From the NCBI GenBank assembly GCA_021846605.1, contig JAJZWQ010000082.1, positions 1 to 13,733 of the forward strand: a DNA stretch of 13,733 bases, written 5' to 3'. The DNA comes from Bacillota bacterium (GTDB taxonomy: Bacteria; Bacillota_E; RBS10-35; JAJYVN01). The notes under the pieces were generated by a model, which saw only the letters and a program-made list of their open reading frames with translations, did no database searches and had not been told where the DNA came from. Made by a program: the position numbers and the translations under genes. This document shows positions 1 through 7,017 of this stretch, one piece after another; positions within the stretch are counted from its first letter, which is position 1; the number at the start of each line of letters is the position of its first letter.

Positions 1-723
1 GCCGGTGACGATCGGCCAGGCGCGCAGCAGAAGCCCCTGGAACGGACGGGGGGGCAGGTGCGTCCACGTCGATAGGTTTTGGCGCAGGTAGGTATTCAGG
101 GACGAGAAGGGGCTGTCTGCCAAGACGCCCGCGATCTCGCTGCTTTGCTCCGCCGCCATCAGGGCGACAGCCCCACCCGACCCATAGCCGAGCAGGACGA
201 TGGGAGCGGCCTGGGCAATGCGGTACCGGGCGTAGCGCACGGCACCCAGGACATCGTCGACTTGCTGCGGTCCCGCCAGCGCCACCCCGGGCTGGGATTG
301 GCCCACGCCCTGGAGGTCAAACATCAGGACGTTCCAGCCCTGCCCCTGCAGGTACTGGGCCAGGGGTAATCCCAGCCCCCCCAACAGGCGGTTTTGGCCG
401 CGGGCGGCGACCAGGATCGCCGTGGCGCCTGTGCCCCCCGGCGCCGGGATCCACCAGCCGCTAAGTGTGGCGGTGTTGGACGCGTTGTCGAAGGCCGCGG
501 TGGCAAAACCGAGCCCCACAGCCGCCGGGGTGGTCGTCGGTACCCGGCGGGCCGGATGGGCCAGCCGCGACAACTGCACAACTGGTACGGCGCAGAGGAC
601 AATGAGCAGGACGAGCACCACGACGGCCACGATCCCCAAAAGCGCTCCGGCCCCACCGCGCCGGCTGCGGCCCCAATACGGCTCCGGCCCCTTCGGCGTA
701 TGGCGGAGCGACCAGCCATCCAA
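1..723 (-). CDS. membrane-anchored alpha/beta-hydrolase family protein, C-terminus beyond the window
   Basis: The visible 241 residues show a short polar N-terminus, one strongly hydrophobic segment at about residues 29-49 (a membrane anchor), and then an alpha/beta-hydrolase core. The core shows a 'LSGWWIPA' strand, 'AAILVAARGQ'-like and 'WNVLMFDLQGVGQS' segments, and a nucleophile-elbow region 'LLGYGSGGA' followed by 'ADSPFSSL', the usual layout of COG1073-type hydrolases. The elbow normally reads G-x-S-x-G-G. Here the nucleophile position is Gly181 and the Ser (182) is displaced by one, so activity is doubtful. The gene lies 40 bp behind the Dabb gene on the same strand and is probably co-transcribed. 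I see no ATG or GTG in a good position. The TTG at 721-723 was chosen because it precedes the membrane segment, but its Shine-Dalgarno is poor. Another in-frame TTG lies about 45 bp upstream. Substrate unknown. Confidence 0.7.
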   Translation of the reverse strand, partial: MDGWSLRHTPKGPEPYWGRSRRGGAGALLGIVAVVVLVLLIVLCAVPVVQLSRLAHPARRVPTTTPAAVGLGFATAAFDNASNTATLSGWWIPAPGGTGATAILVAARGQNRLLGGLGLPLAQYLQGQGWNVLMFDLQGVGQSQPGVALAGPQQVDDVLGAVRYARYRIAQAAPIVLLGYGSGGAVALMAAEQSSEIAGVLADSPFSSLNTYLRQNLSTWTHLPPRPFQGLLLRAWPIVTG

Positions 724-763
724 GCTGTCCCGGCTGTCGATCAGGGGTCCCCCCCGCCGGAAA

Positions 764-1057
764 TCAGATCTCGAAGTCGACGGCAAGGATGTCGGCACAG
801 CGTTCCTGGATGATTGCCAAGATACGGAGGTGGTCCGGGTGCGACCGGTAGGCGGCCAACTGCTCCCGGTCCGCGACGCGCACCCGCAGGACTAGGTCGT
901 AGCCATGCGCCCGCTCCGGACTGAAGTTCCACCCACACTGCAGCACCTGGATCGCCGGCACGGTCGCGGGCAGCCCCCGCAGTCGCGACAGAAGGTCGTC
1001 CCCATCGGCCCGAGGAATCTCCGGCTTCAGCCGCAGCAGGACAACATGCTCAACCAA
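764..1057 (-). CDS. Dabb (stress-responsive alpha/beta-barrel) domain protein
   Basis: A 97-residue protein that is a single Dabb domain over its whole length. It opens with the family's conserved strand 'VEHVVLLRLKPE', has the central 'LPATVPAIQVLQCGWN' segment, and closes with 'YRSHPDHLRILAIIQE' and a final strand. Dabb proteins form small dimeric ferredoxin-like barrels. Members include plant stress-induced proteins and polyketide cyclases such as olivetolic acid cyclase, but most bacterial members have no assigned reaction. The start is a TTG at 1055-1057: a six-G Shine-Dalgarno lies five bases upstream, and translation from there gives the standard domain start. It is divergent from the MFS gene and heads a probable two-gene unit with the hydrolase. 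Function cannot be named from sequence. Confidence 0.82.
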   Translation of the reverse strand: MVEHVVLLRLKPEIPRADGDDLLSRLRGLPATVPAIQVLQCGWNFSPERAHGYDLVLRVRVADREQLAAYRSHPDHLRILAIIQERCADILAVDFEI

Positions 1058-1062
1058 GTGAT

Positions 1063-1068
1063 CCCCCC
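1063..1068 (-). promoter_or_regulatory. ribosome binding site that fixes the TTG start of the Dabb gene
   Basis: On the minus strand a run of six G is followed by five bases and then TTG at 1055-1057. No ATG or GTG in this frame has comparable support, so this site decides the start. Confidence 0.6.
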
Positions 1069-1110
1069 ACAGCCCCGGTCGAGGCTTGGCAGTTTATGCG
1101 ATTCGCTAGA

Positions 1111-1137
1111 GCCAGGCCCGGCCCCTGCCTGCCTGGC
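1111..1137. promoter_or_regulatory. inverted repeat in the divergent intergenic region, possible operator
   Basis: GCCAGGC at 1111-1117 and GCCTGGC at 1131-1137 form a perfect 7-bp inverted repeat with a 13-bp spacer. It sits between the divergent Dabb and MFS starts, directly upstream of the candidate MFS -10 element, where a regulator could block the transporter promoter. No regulator gene is adjacent, and in such GC-rich DNA a 7-bp pair can arise by chance. Confidence 0.3.
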
Positions 1138-1143
1138 CCTTCC

Positions 1144-1152
1144 TGGTATACA
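1144..1152 (+). promoter_or_regulatory. extended -10 promoter element of the MFS gene
   Basis: TGGTATACA fits the extended -10 pattern TGnTATAAT, with four of six hexamer matches, and is one of the few AT-containing spots nearby. No good -35 lies 16-18 bp upstream, which an extended -10 can tolerate. Transcription would start near 1159-1160, two or three bases before the ATG at 1162, implying a nearly leaderless mRNA. Confidence 0.4.
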
Positions 1153-1161
1153 CTCCGCCCC

Positions 1162-2397
1162 ATGCATTCTTCCCTGGCCCGTCGCATTGGCGGCGTCCTG
1201 GGTGACCGGGAGCTGGGCCCGGTCGCGCAAAGCCTGTTCCTGCACGGGCTTGGGCAGGGGATGACCATCCCGCTGCTCGCCCTCTGGATCACACGGACCT
1301 ACCACGGGGGGCCAGGCCTGGTCGCCGGCTACTTCGCCTGTTCCGCCCTCGGCGGGCTGGTCCTGAACCCGTTGCTCGGGCGGCTGTCGGATGCCGCAGG
1401 GCGCCGAAGGGGCACGGCGGCGCTGGCCGCCTTCGTCCAGGCGGCGGCGGTGACAGTCCTGGCGCTGCATCCCCCGTTTGCGCTGGTGTTGGCCGACGCC
1501 GCAGTCTTCTTCTCGGCCCAGGTCCAACCACACCTGTTCAGCCTCGTCCACGACCACCTGGGCGAGGGCGACGCCCAACGGCCGCGCGGGTTCACGCTGG
1601 CAACCCTGCGGGCCGTGGTTTCGGCCGCTTGGGTGGTGGGCGCGCCGCTCGGCGGGTGGCTGGTGGGGCGCGGCTTCGCCGCCGTCTTCCTCGTGGCGGC
1701 GGCCCTCCAGGTGGCCAGCGCCGTCCAGACCCTGACGCGGTGCCACGAGCAGTCAGGCACTGCAGCCGAGGCTCGCCACCGCGCCTCGACCAAGACCGTG
1801 CGCTGGGCGCCGCTACTGCTCTTCGGCCTGGCCACGACGGTTGCCATTGCCGGCAACACCGCCAAGCTGCAGACGGTGCCCCTGTACCTGGCCCACTTGG
1901 GCCTGCGCCCAGTCCTGGCCGGGGCCGTCTTCTCCTGGATGGCATTGGGCGAAATGGTCCTAATGCCGCCGATGGGCCGGCTGGCGGACCGCTTCCCCCG
2001 CAGGCGCCTGGTCACCCTGGGAACGCTGGGCGGGACGGTGTTCTTCGCGGTGTTGGCGGCCGTGCCGCACGTGCTCGCGGTGGTCGCGGCCTTTCCATTT
2101 ATCTCGTTCTCCATCGCCGCGCTCTACGGCGTCGGCATCGGCTATGCGCAGGACATCGACCCGGCCCACCCCGGGCTTGCGGGGGGCATCTTCTTCGCCG
2201 CGCAGGGGGTCGGCCAGGCGATCGGGGGCCCCATGATCGCCGTGGCCCAGGCACACGTGGGGCTACCGGCGGCCTTCGCCGTCCCGGCCCTAGCCACGGC
2301 CCTGGGCGCGGTCGGAGTGCTCCTCTCAACCCCGGCCGGGCAGGGGTTCAGGCCTCCCCCGCATCTGACAGGCGCCCGCCGCGCCAGGCGCGCGTGA
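1162..2397 (+). CDS. MFS transporter, sugar-efflux (SetA/SotA) type
   Basis: A 411-residue protein with about twelve hydrophobic segments and the two MFS loop signatures: 'GRLSDAAGRRRG' between segments 2 and 3, and the half-repeat 'GRLADRFPRRR' in the second half. Several blocks resemble the sugar efflux transporter family (SetA/SotA): 'QPHLFSLVHDH' with the following 'LRAVVSAAWVVGAPLGG', 'LYLAHLGLRPVLAG', and 'GIGYAQDIDPAHPGLAGG', which matches the family's QDLMPGxAG region. SetA-type proteins are proton-driven exporters of sugars and related glycosides in the inner membrane. The substrate here is an inference from family only. The ATG at 1162 was preferred over an upstream in-frame ATG because the latter adds a Pro/Arg-rich, non-membrane extension and precedes the candidate promoter. 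No Shine-Dalgarno precedes 1162, consistent with leaderless translation. It is divergent from the Dabb gene. Confidence 0.75.
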   Translation: MHSSLARRIGGVLGDRELGPVAQSLFLHGLGQGMTIPLLALWITRTYHGGPGLVAGYFACSALGGLVLNPLLGRLSDAAGRRRGTAALAAFVQAAAVTVLALHPPFALVLADAAVFFSAQVQPHLFSLVHDHLGEGDAQRPRGFTLATLRAVVSAAWVVGAPLGGWLVGRGFAAVFLVAAALQVASAVQTLTRCHEQSGTAAEARHRASTKTVRWAPLLLFGLATTVAIAGNTAKLQTVPLYLAHLGLRPVLAGAVFSWMALGEMVLMPPMGRLADRFPRRRLVTLGTLGGTVFFAVLAAVPHVLAVVAAFPFISFSIAALYGVGIGYAQDIDPAHPGLAGGIFFAAQGVGQAIGGPMIAVAQAHVGLPAAFAVPALATALGAVGVLLSTPAGQGFRPPPHLTGARRARRA

Positions 2398-2410
2398 GCC
2401 GCCGGCGGCT
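2397..2410. repeat. perfect 14-bp palindrome overlapping the MFS stop codon
   Basis: AGCCGCC is followed immediately by GGCGGCT, starting on the last base of the MFS stop codon. It could fold into a small hairpin at the mRNA 3' end, but there is no loop and no T-run, so it is not a convincing terminator. The 86-bp gap to the next gene holds nothing else clear. Confidence 0.25.
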
Positions 2411-2483
2411 GCCGTAGCAGGGGGGAACCATGACGATTGGCGTCGAATGGTAAACCCGGCCACCCGGCCGGGGGAGGGACGCC

Positions 2484-3647
2484 ATGCAGCCGCGCCGCCA
2501 CCGCCGCACGCACGACGAGAGGGTCCGCCGCCGGCCGCACTGGGGCAGGATCGGCGCGATCGTCGGCGTCATCGTCCTAGGCGGCGTGGCGATCGTTTGG
2601 CGGCTCCAGCGCCACCCCAATCCGCCTGCGGCACGGGCGGCGGGTTCCCAGCGCCAGTCCGGCGGCAACGCCGGTTCAGCGTCGCCGGCTGGTGGCACCA
2701 GCGGGGTCGCGTCGGTCAGCGGCACAGCGCCGCCCGTCGCCCTGACCCTGCGCTGGACCACCCTGGCCACGGCGCAAACCGGTACGGCCATCGGCGCGCA
2801 GGAGGACGCCGACGGATCCGTCTGGCTCCTGACGCGGGCCGGCACCACCGATCAACTCTGGCACTTCCGCGGGACGGCCGAGTTGGGGCGATGGGCTGTG
2901 CCCGACAGCGCCGCCATCACCGTGCAGACCGTGGGGCCCAATCACGTCTGGCTGGGCTCACCCGGGACCGAAATCGCCTTTTCGAAGACGGCCCACACCT
3001 TCCACACCTACGGAGGGGCGGGAACGCTGGCGGTCCGCACCGTGGCCGGCCACAGCGTGGCCCTGGACCTGCCCGGCGGCGGCCAAGTGGCCCCCTCGGC
3101 GGCGCCCTATGTCGAGGTTGCACCGCTTGGCGGCACCGGCCGGCGGATCCCCCTCCCCGGCGCCACGCTTCCGGCCACCCTGGACGGCGCCGTGAGCACG
3201 GGCCCCGCGGGCAATGCCCTGGTGGCGATCGACGGTCGCGTCTGGGCGGTACCCGTGGCCGGCGGCCCGGCCACGCGTTGGGCGAGCTTGCCCGTCGGCG
3301 GCCTGCCCGGGCCCGTGGCCTGGGGGGACGCCAGCCTCTGGTGCCTCATCGGTCCGGTCAACGCCCCAACCGGCATCGACCAGATGCAGGCCGGCCAGGC
3401 AACAACGCCGCTACCCCTGGGGCGCAGCCATCCGCCTGTGGCCGGCACGCCCCTAACCTTCGCCGACGGCCACCTCTGGTGGGTGACGGTCCACCATCTT
3501 TTCGGATATGACCCGGCGAACGGCCATACCGCCCAGGCCAGCCTCCCGGCCGCCACTACGGCGGCCGTGGTGACCGCCAGCCCAGGCGGAGTCTGGATCG
3601 CTCAGGGCGGGGAGATCGCACAGGCCAGCCTTGCCACCCAGGGCTAG
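2484..3647 (+). CDS. membrane-anchored beta-propeller-like protein of unknown function
   Basis: A 387-residue protein. An Arg-rich cytoplasmic N-terminus (residues 1-21) is followed by one membrane segment (about 22-38) and a low-complexity linker rich in Gly, Ser, Ala and Pro (about 45-83), placing the rest outside the cell. The outer part has at least six copies of a D/P-G-x-V/L-W motif: near residues 110 (DGSVWLL), 152 (PNHVWLG), 250 (DGRVWAV), 282 (DASLWCL), 328 (DGHLWWV) and 367 (PGGVWIA). Evenly recurring short motifs of this type are typical of beta-propeller blades of the Vgb-lyase/NHL kind. The ATG at 2484 has a strong GGGGGAGGG Shine-Dalgarno five bases upstream. There are no catalytic residues I can name. 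Being upstream of OppA on the same strand suggests, but does not show, an envelope role linked to peptide binding. Confidence 0.7.
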   Translation: MQPRRHRRTHDERVRRRPHWGRIGAIVGVIVLGGVAIVWRLQRHPNPPAARAAGSQRQSGGNAGSASPAGGTSGVASVSGTAPPVALTLRWTTLATAQTGTAIGAQEDADGSVWLLTRAGTTDQLWHFRGTAELGRWAVPDSAAITVQTVGPNHVWLGSPGTEIAFSKTAHTFHTYGGAGTLAVRTVAGHSVALDLPGGGQVAPSAAPYVEVAPLGGTGRRIPLPGATLPATLDGAVSTGPAGNALVAIDGRVWAVPVAGGPATRWASLPVGGLPGPVAWGDASLWCLIGPVNAPTGIDQMQAGQATTPLPLGRSHPPVAGTPLTFADGHLWWVTVHHLFGYDPANGHTAQASLPAATTAAVVTASPGGVWIAQGGEIAQASLATQG

Positions 3648-3687
3648 CCCCGCCCCCCCAATCGACACACTTCGAAAAGGAGTTCGC

Positions 3688-3704
3688 GGATACGCGCCGT
3701 ATCC
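3688..3704. promoter_or_regulatory. perfect inverted repeat upstream of the OppA-type gene, possible operator
   Basis: GGATACG, CGC, CGTATCC is a perfect 7-bp inverted repeat with a 3-bp centre, about 40 bp before the ATG of the solute-binding protein. Its length and symmetry suit a dimeric repressor site or a short mRNA hairpin. Just before it lies AAAAGGAG, an excellent Shine-Dalgarno core, but no start codon follows at usable spacing, so its role is unclear. Confidence 0.4.
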
Positions 3705-3743
3705 ATGCTGGTGACTCTTGCCAACACAACCAGGGAGGGCGGG

Positions 3744-5438
3744 ATGCCCGTGGGACAAAGGCGCTGGAGGCGCAGACGCTGTGTCATGGCGGTGGTCGCG
3801 GCGGCGTGCGTCGCGACGGTGGCAGCGGGGTGTGCGCAGGGGAGTGCGTCCGCGTCGCAGCAGCAGTTGACGATCAGCATCCAGGGCGACCCCGGGACGC
3901 TCAACCCGGTGCAGGCCTCCACCGCCACCGAGTTTGACGTGCTCAACAATACGATGGAGGGCCTTGTGCGCATCGGGCCCAACGGCGTTCCCCAGGGCGG
4001 TATCGCCCGCAGTTGGAAGGTTAGCGCCGACGGCCTCATGTATACCTTTACGCTCCGCAACGCCCGATGGAGCAACGGGGATCCGGTGACGGCGCAGCAA
4101 TTCGTGGCCGCGTGGCGCCAGGCACTTGACCCTCGCACCGCATCGGCCTACAGCAGCGCCTTCAGCTATATCCAGGGCGCGCAGGCCCTGCTCCAAATGC
4201 AATTGCCGGATCAGACCAAGGACCCCTCCGGGTATCAGGCGGCCGTGGCCCAGATCCCCGCGCTGCTGGCGAGCGTGGGCGTCCAGGCCCCCAACGCGCA
4301 CACGCTGGTGGTCCACCTGGCGCAGCCCACTCCGTATTGGCTTGAACTGACCGCGCTGCCGCCATACTTCCCGGTGGACAGCGCCTTTGTCCAGAAGGTC
4401 GGTGCCAGCCACTACGGCGGGTCGGCGCAGGACGTGCTCTCTGACGGCCCGTTCCAGCTCGCGAGCTGGCAGCACGGCGGGCAACTGGTCCTGACCCGCA
4501 ACCCGGATTATTGGGACGCCGGCGCGGTCCGGCTGCACCAGGTCACCCTGTTGGAGGTGACCGAGCCAGCCACCGAGGTCAACCTGTGGGACACTGGCAA
4601 GATCGACATCACCATGCCCTCACTCCCCCAGGGATTCATCAGCAGCTTTAAGGGGAAGACGGGCTTCCAGAGCGCGGCCCAGGCGACCTCGGTGTATGTG
4701 GTCACCAACACGCATCAGACGGCCTTCGCCAACGCCCTGATCCGCCAAGCCTTCTCCCTGGCGCTGAACCGGCAGCAACTGGCCCAGGACGTGGTACGCG
4801 GCAACGCGCTGCCGGCATACGCCCTGGTCCCGCCGGTCATCGACTATACCCCAGGCAAGGTGTTTTCAAGCCTGGTGGGTAAGGTGCTCCCGCCGACTGC
4901 GAACGCTGTCCAGGCCAAGCAGGACCTCAGCCAGGGGCTGGCCGCCCTGGGTCTTAAGCAGATGCCGGCCGTGACCCTGCTGACCCTGAACAACAGCGCC
5001 CAGCAGACGCAGGGGCAGGCGCTGCAGGCGATGTGGCAGGCGGTCTTGGGGGTACAGGTCAACCTGGAGCCGCTGGATGCCAACACGTTCTTCGCCGACC
5101 TGCAACAGGGCCAATTCGACCTGGGGCTTCTGGGATGGAACGCGGATTACAACGATCCAACCACGTTCCTGAACCTGTTCGCGGGGAACTCCCCCATGAA
5201 CCTCACGGGCTGGAACGACCCCAGCTTCAACAGCGCCCTGCAGGCGGCACAGGGGACGCTCTCGACCCAGAAGCGCGGGCAGGACCTAGCGGCAGCCAGC
5301 CGTGTGCTGCTGTCCCAACTCCCGGCAATCCCCCTGTACTGGACTTCCCGGAACTGGATGGTACAGCCGGATGTCCATGGCTTCGTCGTCTATCCGACGG
5401 GCCCGGACTACTCCCTGAAATGGACCTCCATCGGTTGA
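3744..5438 (+). CDS. oppA: OppA-type peptide ABC transporter substrate-binding lipoprotein (SBP_bac_5)
   Basis: A 564-residue extracytoplasmic peptide-binding protein. The N-terminus has an Arg-rich stretch (residues 6-12), a hydrophobic core (about 14-29) and a lipobox-like 'VAAGC' with Cys30 as the probable lipidated residue. Family 5 solute-binding hallmarks follow: 'GDPGTLNPVQASTATEF', 'EGLVRIGPNGVPQGGIARSW', 'DGLMYTFTLRNARWSNGD', then 'PVTAQQFVAAWRQALDP', and the C-terminal 'GWNADYNDPTTFLNLF' and 'AIPLYW' blocks typical of oligopeptide binders. Length is normal for OppA. The ATG at 3744 was chosen over an upstream in-frame ATG at 3705 because AGGGAGG lies five bases before it and it gives a clean signal peptide. 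It would deliver peptides to the OppBCDF-like operon downstream, although it is separated from it by PepC and a transposase relic and must be transcribed independently. It ends at a strong terminator hairpin. Confidence 0.9.
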   Translation: MPVGQRRWRRRRCVMAVVAAACVATVAAGCAQGSASASQQQLTISIQGDPGTLNPVQASTATEFDVLNNTMEGLVRIGPNGVPQGGIARSWKVSADGLMYTFTLRNARWSNGDPVTAQQFVAAWRQALDPRTASAYSSAFSYIQGAQALLQMQLPDQTKDPSGYQAAVAQIPALLASVGVQAPNAHTLVVHLAQPTPYWLELTALPPYFPVDSAFVQKVGASHYGGSAQDVLSDGPFQLASWQHGGQLVLTRNPDYWDAGAVRLHQVTLLEVTEPATEVNLWDTGKIDITMPSLPQGFISSFKGKTGFQSAAQATSVYVVTNTHQTAFANALIRQAFSLALNRQQLAQDVVRGNALPAYALVPPVIDYTPGKVFSSLVGKVLPPTANAVQAKQDLSQGLAALGLKQMPAVTLLTLNNSAQQTQGQALQAMWQAVLGVQVNLEPLDANTFFADLQQGQFDLGLLGWNADYNDPTTFLNLFAGNSPMNLTGWNDPSFNSALQAAQGTLSTQKRGQDLAAASRVLLSQLPAIPLYWTSRNWMVQPDVHGFVVYPTGPDYSLKWTSIG

Positions 5439-5445
5439 TCGCCCC

Positions 5446-5484
5446 AAGTGGCGGGAGGGGCTTTGGTGGCTCCTCCCGCCACTT
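5446..5484. terminator. bidirectional hairpin terminator between the convergent oppA and pepC genes
   Basis: AAGTGGCGGGAGG at 5446-5458 pairs perfectly with CCTCCCGCCACTT at 5472-5484. The stem extends inward by a G-T and two G-C pairs to about 16 bp with a 7-base loop. It lies 8 bp after the oppA stop and 10 bp from the pepC stop, and AAG/CTT at its edges gives short T-runs in both directions. It can serve both genes. Confidence 0.75.
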
Positions 5485-5493
5485 TCCCGCTCG

Positions 5494-6873
5494 CTAGGCC
5501 AGGGCCCCCATGGGATCCCAGGGCTCCAGTTCAATCGGCGGCTGCTCCAGCGCGGCACGCAGTTCGGCCGGTAACCGGTCCGCGCGCACGACCACCTGGT
5601 AGAGGTACTCCTCGAACCACGCGTCGCTCATCACCAGGTAGCCGTCCTTGCCCGAGCTCTTCCCCCAGGAGTTCTCCACCTTCCAGCGGACGGGCACACC
5701 GTCCACCACATGCACGCCCGTCAGCACCATGGCGTGGGTCATCTTGCTTTCCCCGTAGTCCAGCCGCTGCGCCTTGTTCAGATGGAACGAGACCCCCAGG
5801 GCCTCGGCATAGTCGTACAGGGAGGTGTCCATGACACCGCTCTTGGCGTCCGACATCTGCCCCACGTCACAGCCGAACCAGACCGGTTCACCCTCCATGA
5901 CCTGTTCCTGCGCCAGGCGCTTCAGCGTGCCGATGTCCACGTTCAGGTAGAGCACATTCCTGCCGCCACACACGTTTCCCAGGTACTTGACGGTGTACGT
6001 CCGGCCAAACGGCTTGTCGGCCGTCGGCGCGTTGATGACGCTCACGTAGCCGTCCAGATCCAGCGCCACGTAGCGCGCGAAGAACGCCTGCGGAGTGAGG
6101 CCGGCCTCGCGGTGAAACGCGTTTTCTTTGTCCCGGTACTCGAAGTCGAACGTGGCGGGCGGCTCGCCCAGGAACTGCACCAGAATGCTGTAGATGTCGG
6201 AGAGCATCGCCTCCTTGCGGCGGCGCAACTCCGCAAGCCCAAGGCCATCGCGCTCATGCGCGGTGCGCAGGGCGGCCGCGTCCTCCCGTAGCTTGAGGAT
6301 CAGGAGGCGGTTCATGCCCCCCGACTCTTTGCTGTGGAACGTCTCCGGCATGACGTACTTCGGCACAACGCCGTGCTTGCGTACCAGATTGGTGAACATG
6401 TCCCACTGGCCGCCGTCGTTGAGGGGGCTGTCCAGGAGCCAGGAGACCAGGCGCCCCGTGAGCGGCGCATCCAGAGTCTCCAGGATGGCCTCCAGGAAGT
6501 AGTTGGCCCGCTCAAACTTGTCCCAGAACATCTGATAGGGCTGCGAGAGTTCGAAGTCCTTCAGACCGCAATGCTCCTTGACCGGCACGCGCAGCGTGTT
6601 GAGACCCGCGAACATCCAGCAGCGGCCCGTGCGCTCCTGGTTGGTAATCGGTCCGGTCTCGATCTCGTGTGAAAAGGTGTTGACCAGGGCATTCTGCACG
6701 TCCTGGTCGAGGGCAACGCCCTTGATACCGCTCTGGCGGATCGCATTCGTGGTCGCACGCCTGCTCGGTCCAGCGCGGAAGTCCCCCTGGACGCGACGGA
6801 TCAGATCCGGATCGAGTGCCCCGGGCACCGCCTGCCCCGTTCCGGTGCCCGGGGCCAGCGTCACGTCTGCCAT
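5494..6873 (-). CDS. pepC: aminopeptidase C / bleomycin hydrolase family cysteine peptidase (C1B)
   Basis: A 459-residue papain-fold peptidase, the normal PepC/bleomycin hydrolase length. The active-site set is complete: oxyanion Gln79 and nucleophile Cys85 in 'NQERTGRCWMFAGLN', His380 in 'MTHAMVLTG', and Asn401 in 'VENSWG'. The 'QPYQMFWDKFERANYFLE' and 'DSPLNDGGQWDM' blocks are also characteristic. The C-terminus ends 'EPWDPMGALA'; in this family the tail reaches into the active site and limits the enzyme to aminopeptidase action in a hexameric barrel. It is cytosolic, with no signal peptide. The ATG at 6871-6873 has GGGCGGG six bases upstream. An in-frame ATG two codons earlier touches the Shine-Dalgarno and is less likely. 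It converges on oppA, and trimming of imported peptides is the natural role. The reading frame stays open far upstream, but that stretch belongs to the TnpB relic. Confidence 0.93.
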   Translation of the reverse strand: MADVTLAPGTGTGQAVPGALDPDLIRRVQGDFRAGPSRRATTNAIRQSGIKGVALDQDVQNALVNTFSHEIETGPITNQERTGRCWMFAGLNTLRVPVKEHCGLKDFELSQPYQMFWDKFERANYFLEAILETLDAPLTGRLVSWLLDSPLNDGGQWDMFTNLVRKHGVVPKYVMPETFHSKESGGMNRLLILKLREDAAALRTAHERDGLGLAELRRRKEAMLSDIYSILVQFLGEPPATFDFEYRDKENAFHREAGLTPQAFFARYVALDLDGYVSVINAPTADKPFGRTYTVKYLGNVCGGRNVLYLNVDIGTLKRLAQEQVMEGEPVWFGCDVGQMSDAKSGVMDTSLYDYAEALGVSFHLNKAQRLDYGESKMTHAMVLTGVHVVDGVPVRWKVENSWGKSSGKDGYLVMSDAWFEEYLYQVVVRADRLPAELRAALEQPPIELEPWDPMGALA

Positions 6874-7017
6874 GTGCATCCCGCCCCGCTCTGTGATGAG
6901 GCCGCTTCGGGCGCCGTCTTCTCCACCCGGGATCGGGATCCCTCCGGCGCGCGGCGGCCGCCTCCAATCGTTTCCTGTTGCCTCCGCGCTGCGGGGCCTC
7001 CGTGGCGTTGCCGCCTG

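Noticed and set aside
1096..1161. Upstream in-frame ATG that would lengthen the MFS protein by 22 residues.
   Set aside because: The extension is not membrane-like or conserved in type and includes the candidate -10 element; the ATG at 1162 gives the standard transporter start.
3705..3743. ATG at 3705 as the start of oppA.
   Set aside because: It has no Shine-Dalgarno at correct spacing and adds residues before the signal peptide, whereas ATG 3744 has AGGGAGG five bases upstream.
3453..4538. 361-codon minus-strand open frame opposite the propeller gene and oppA.
   Set aside because: It spans two real plus-strand genes and their intergenic region, with no recognisable domain or ribosome site.
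6880..7000. Possible T-box or riboswitch leader before pepC, suggested by GGGTGG and G/C-rich hairpins.
   Set aside because: The T-box core sequence is absent and I could not assemble a specifier/antiterminator pair; the hairpins are ordinary for this base composition.
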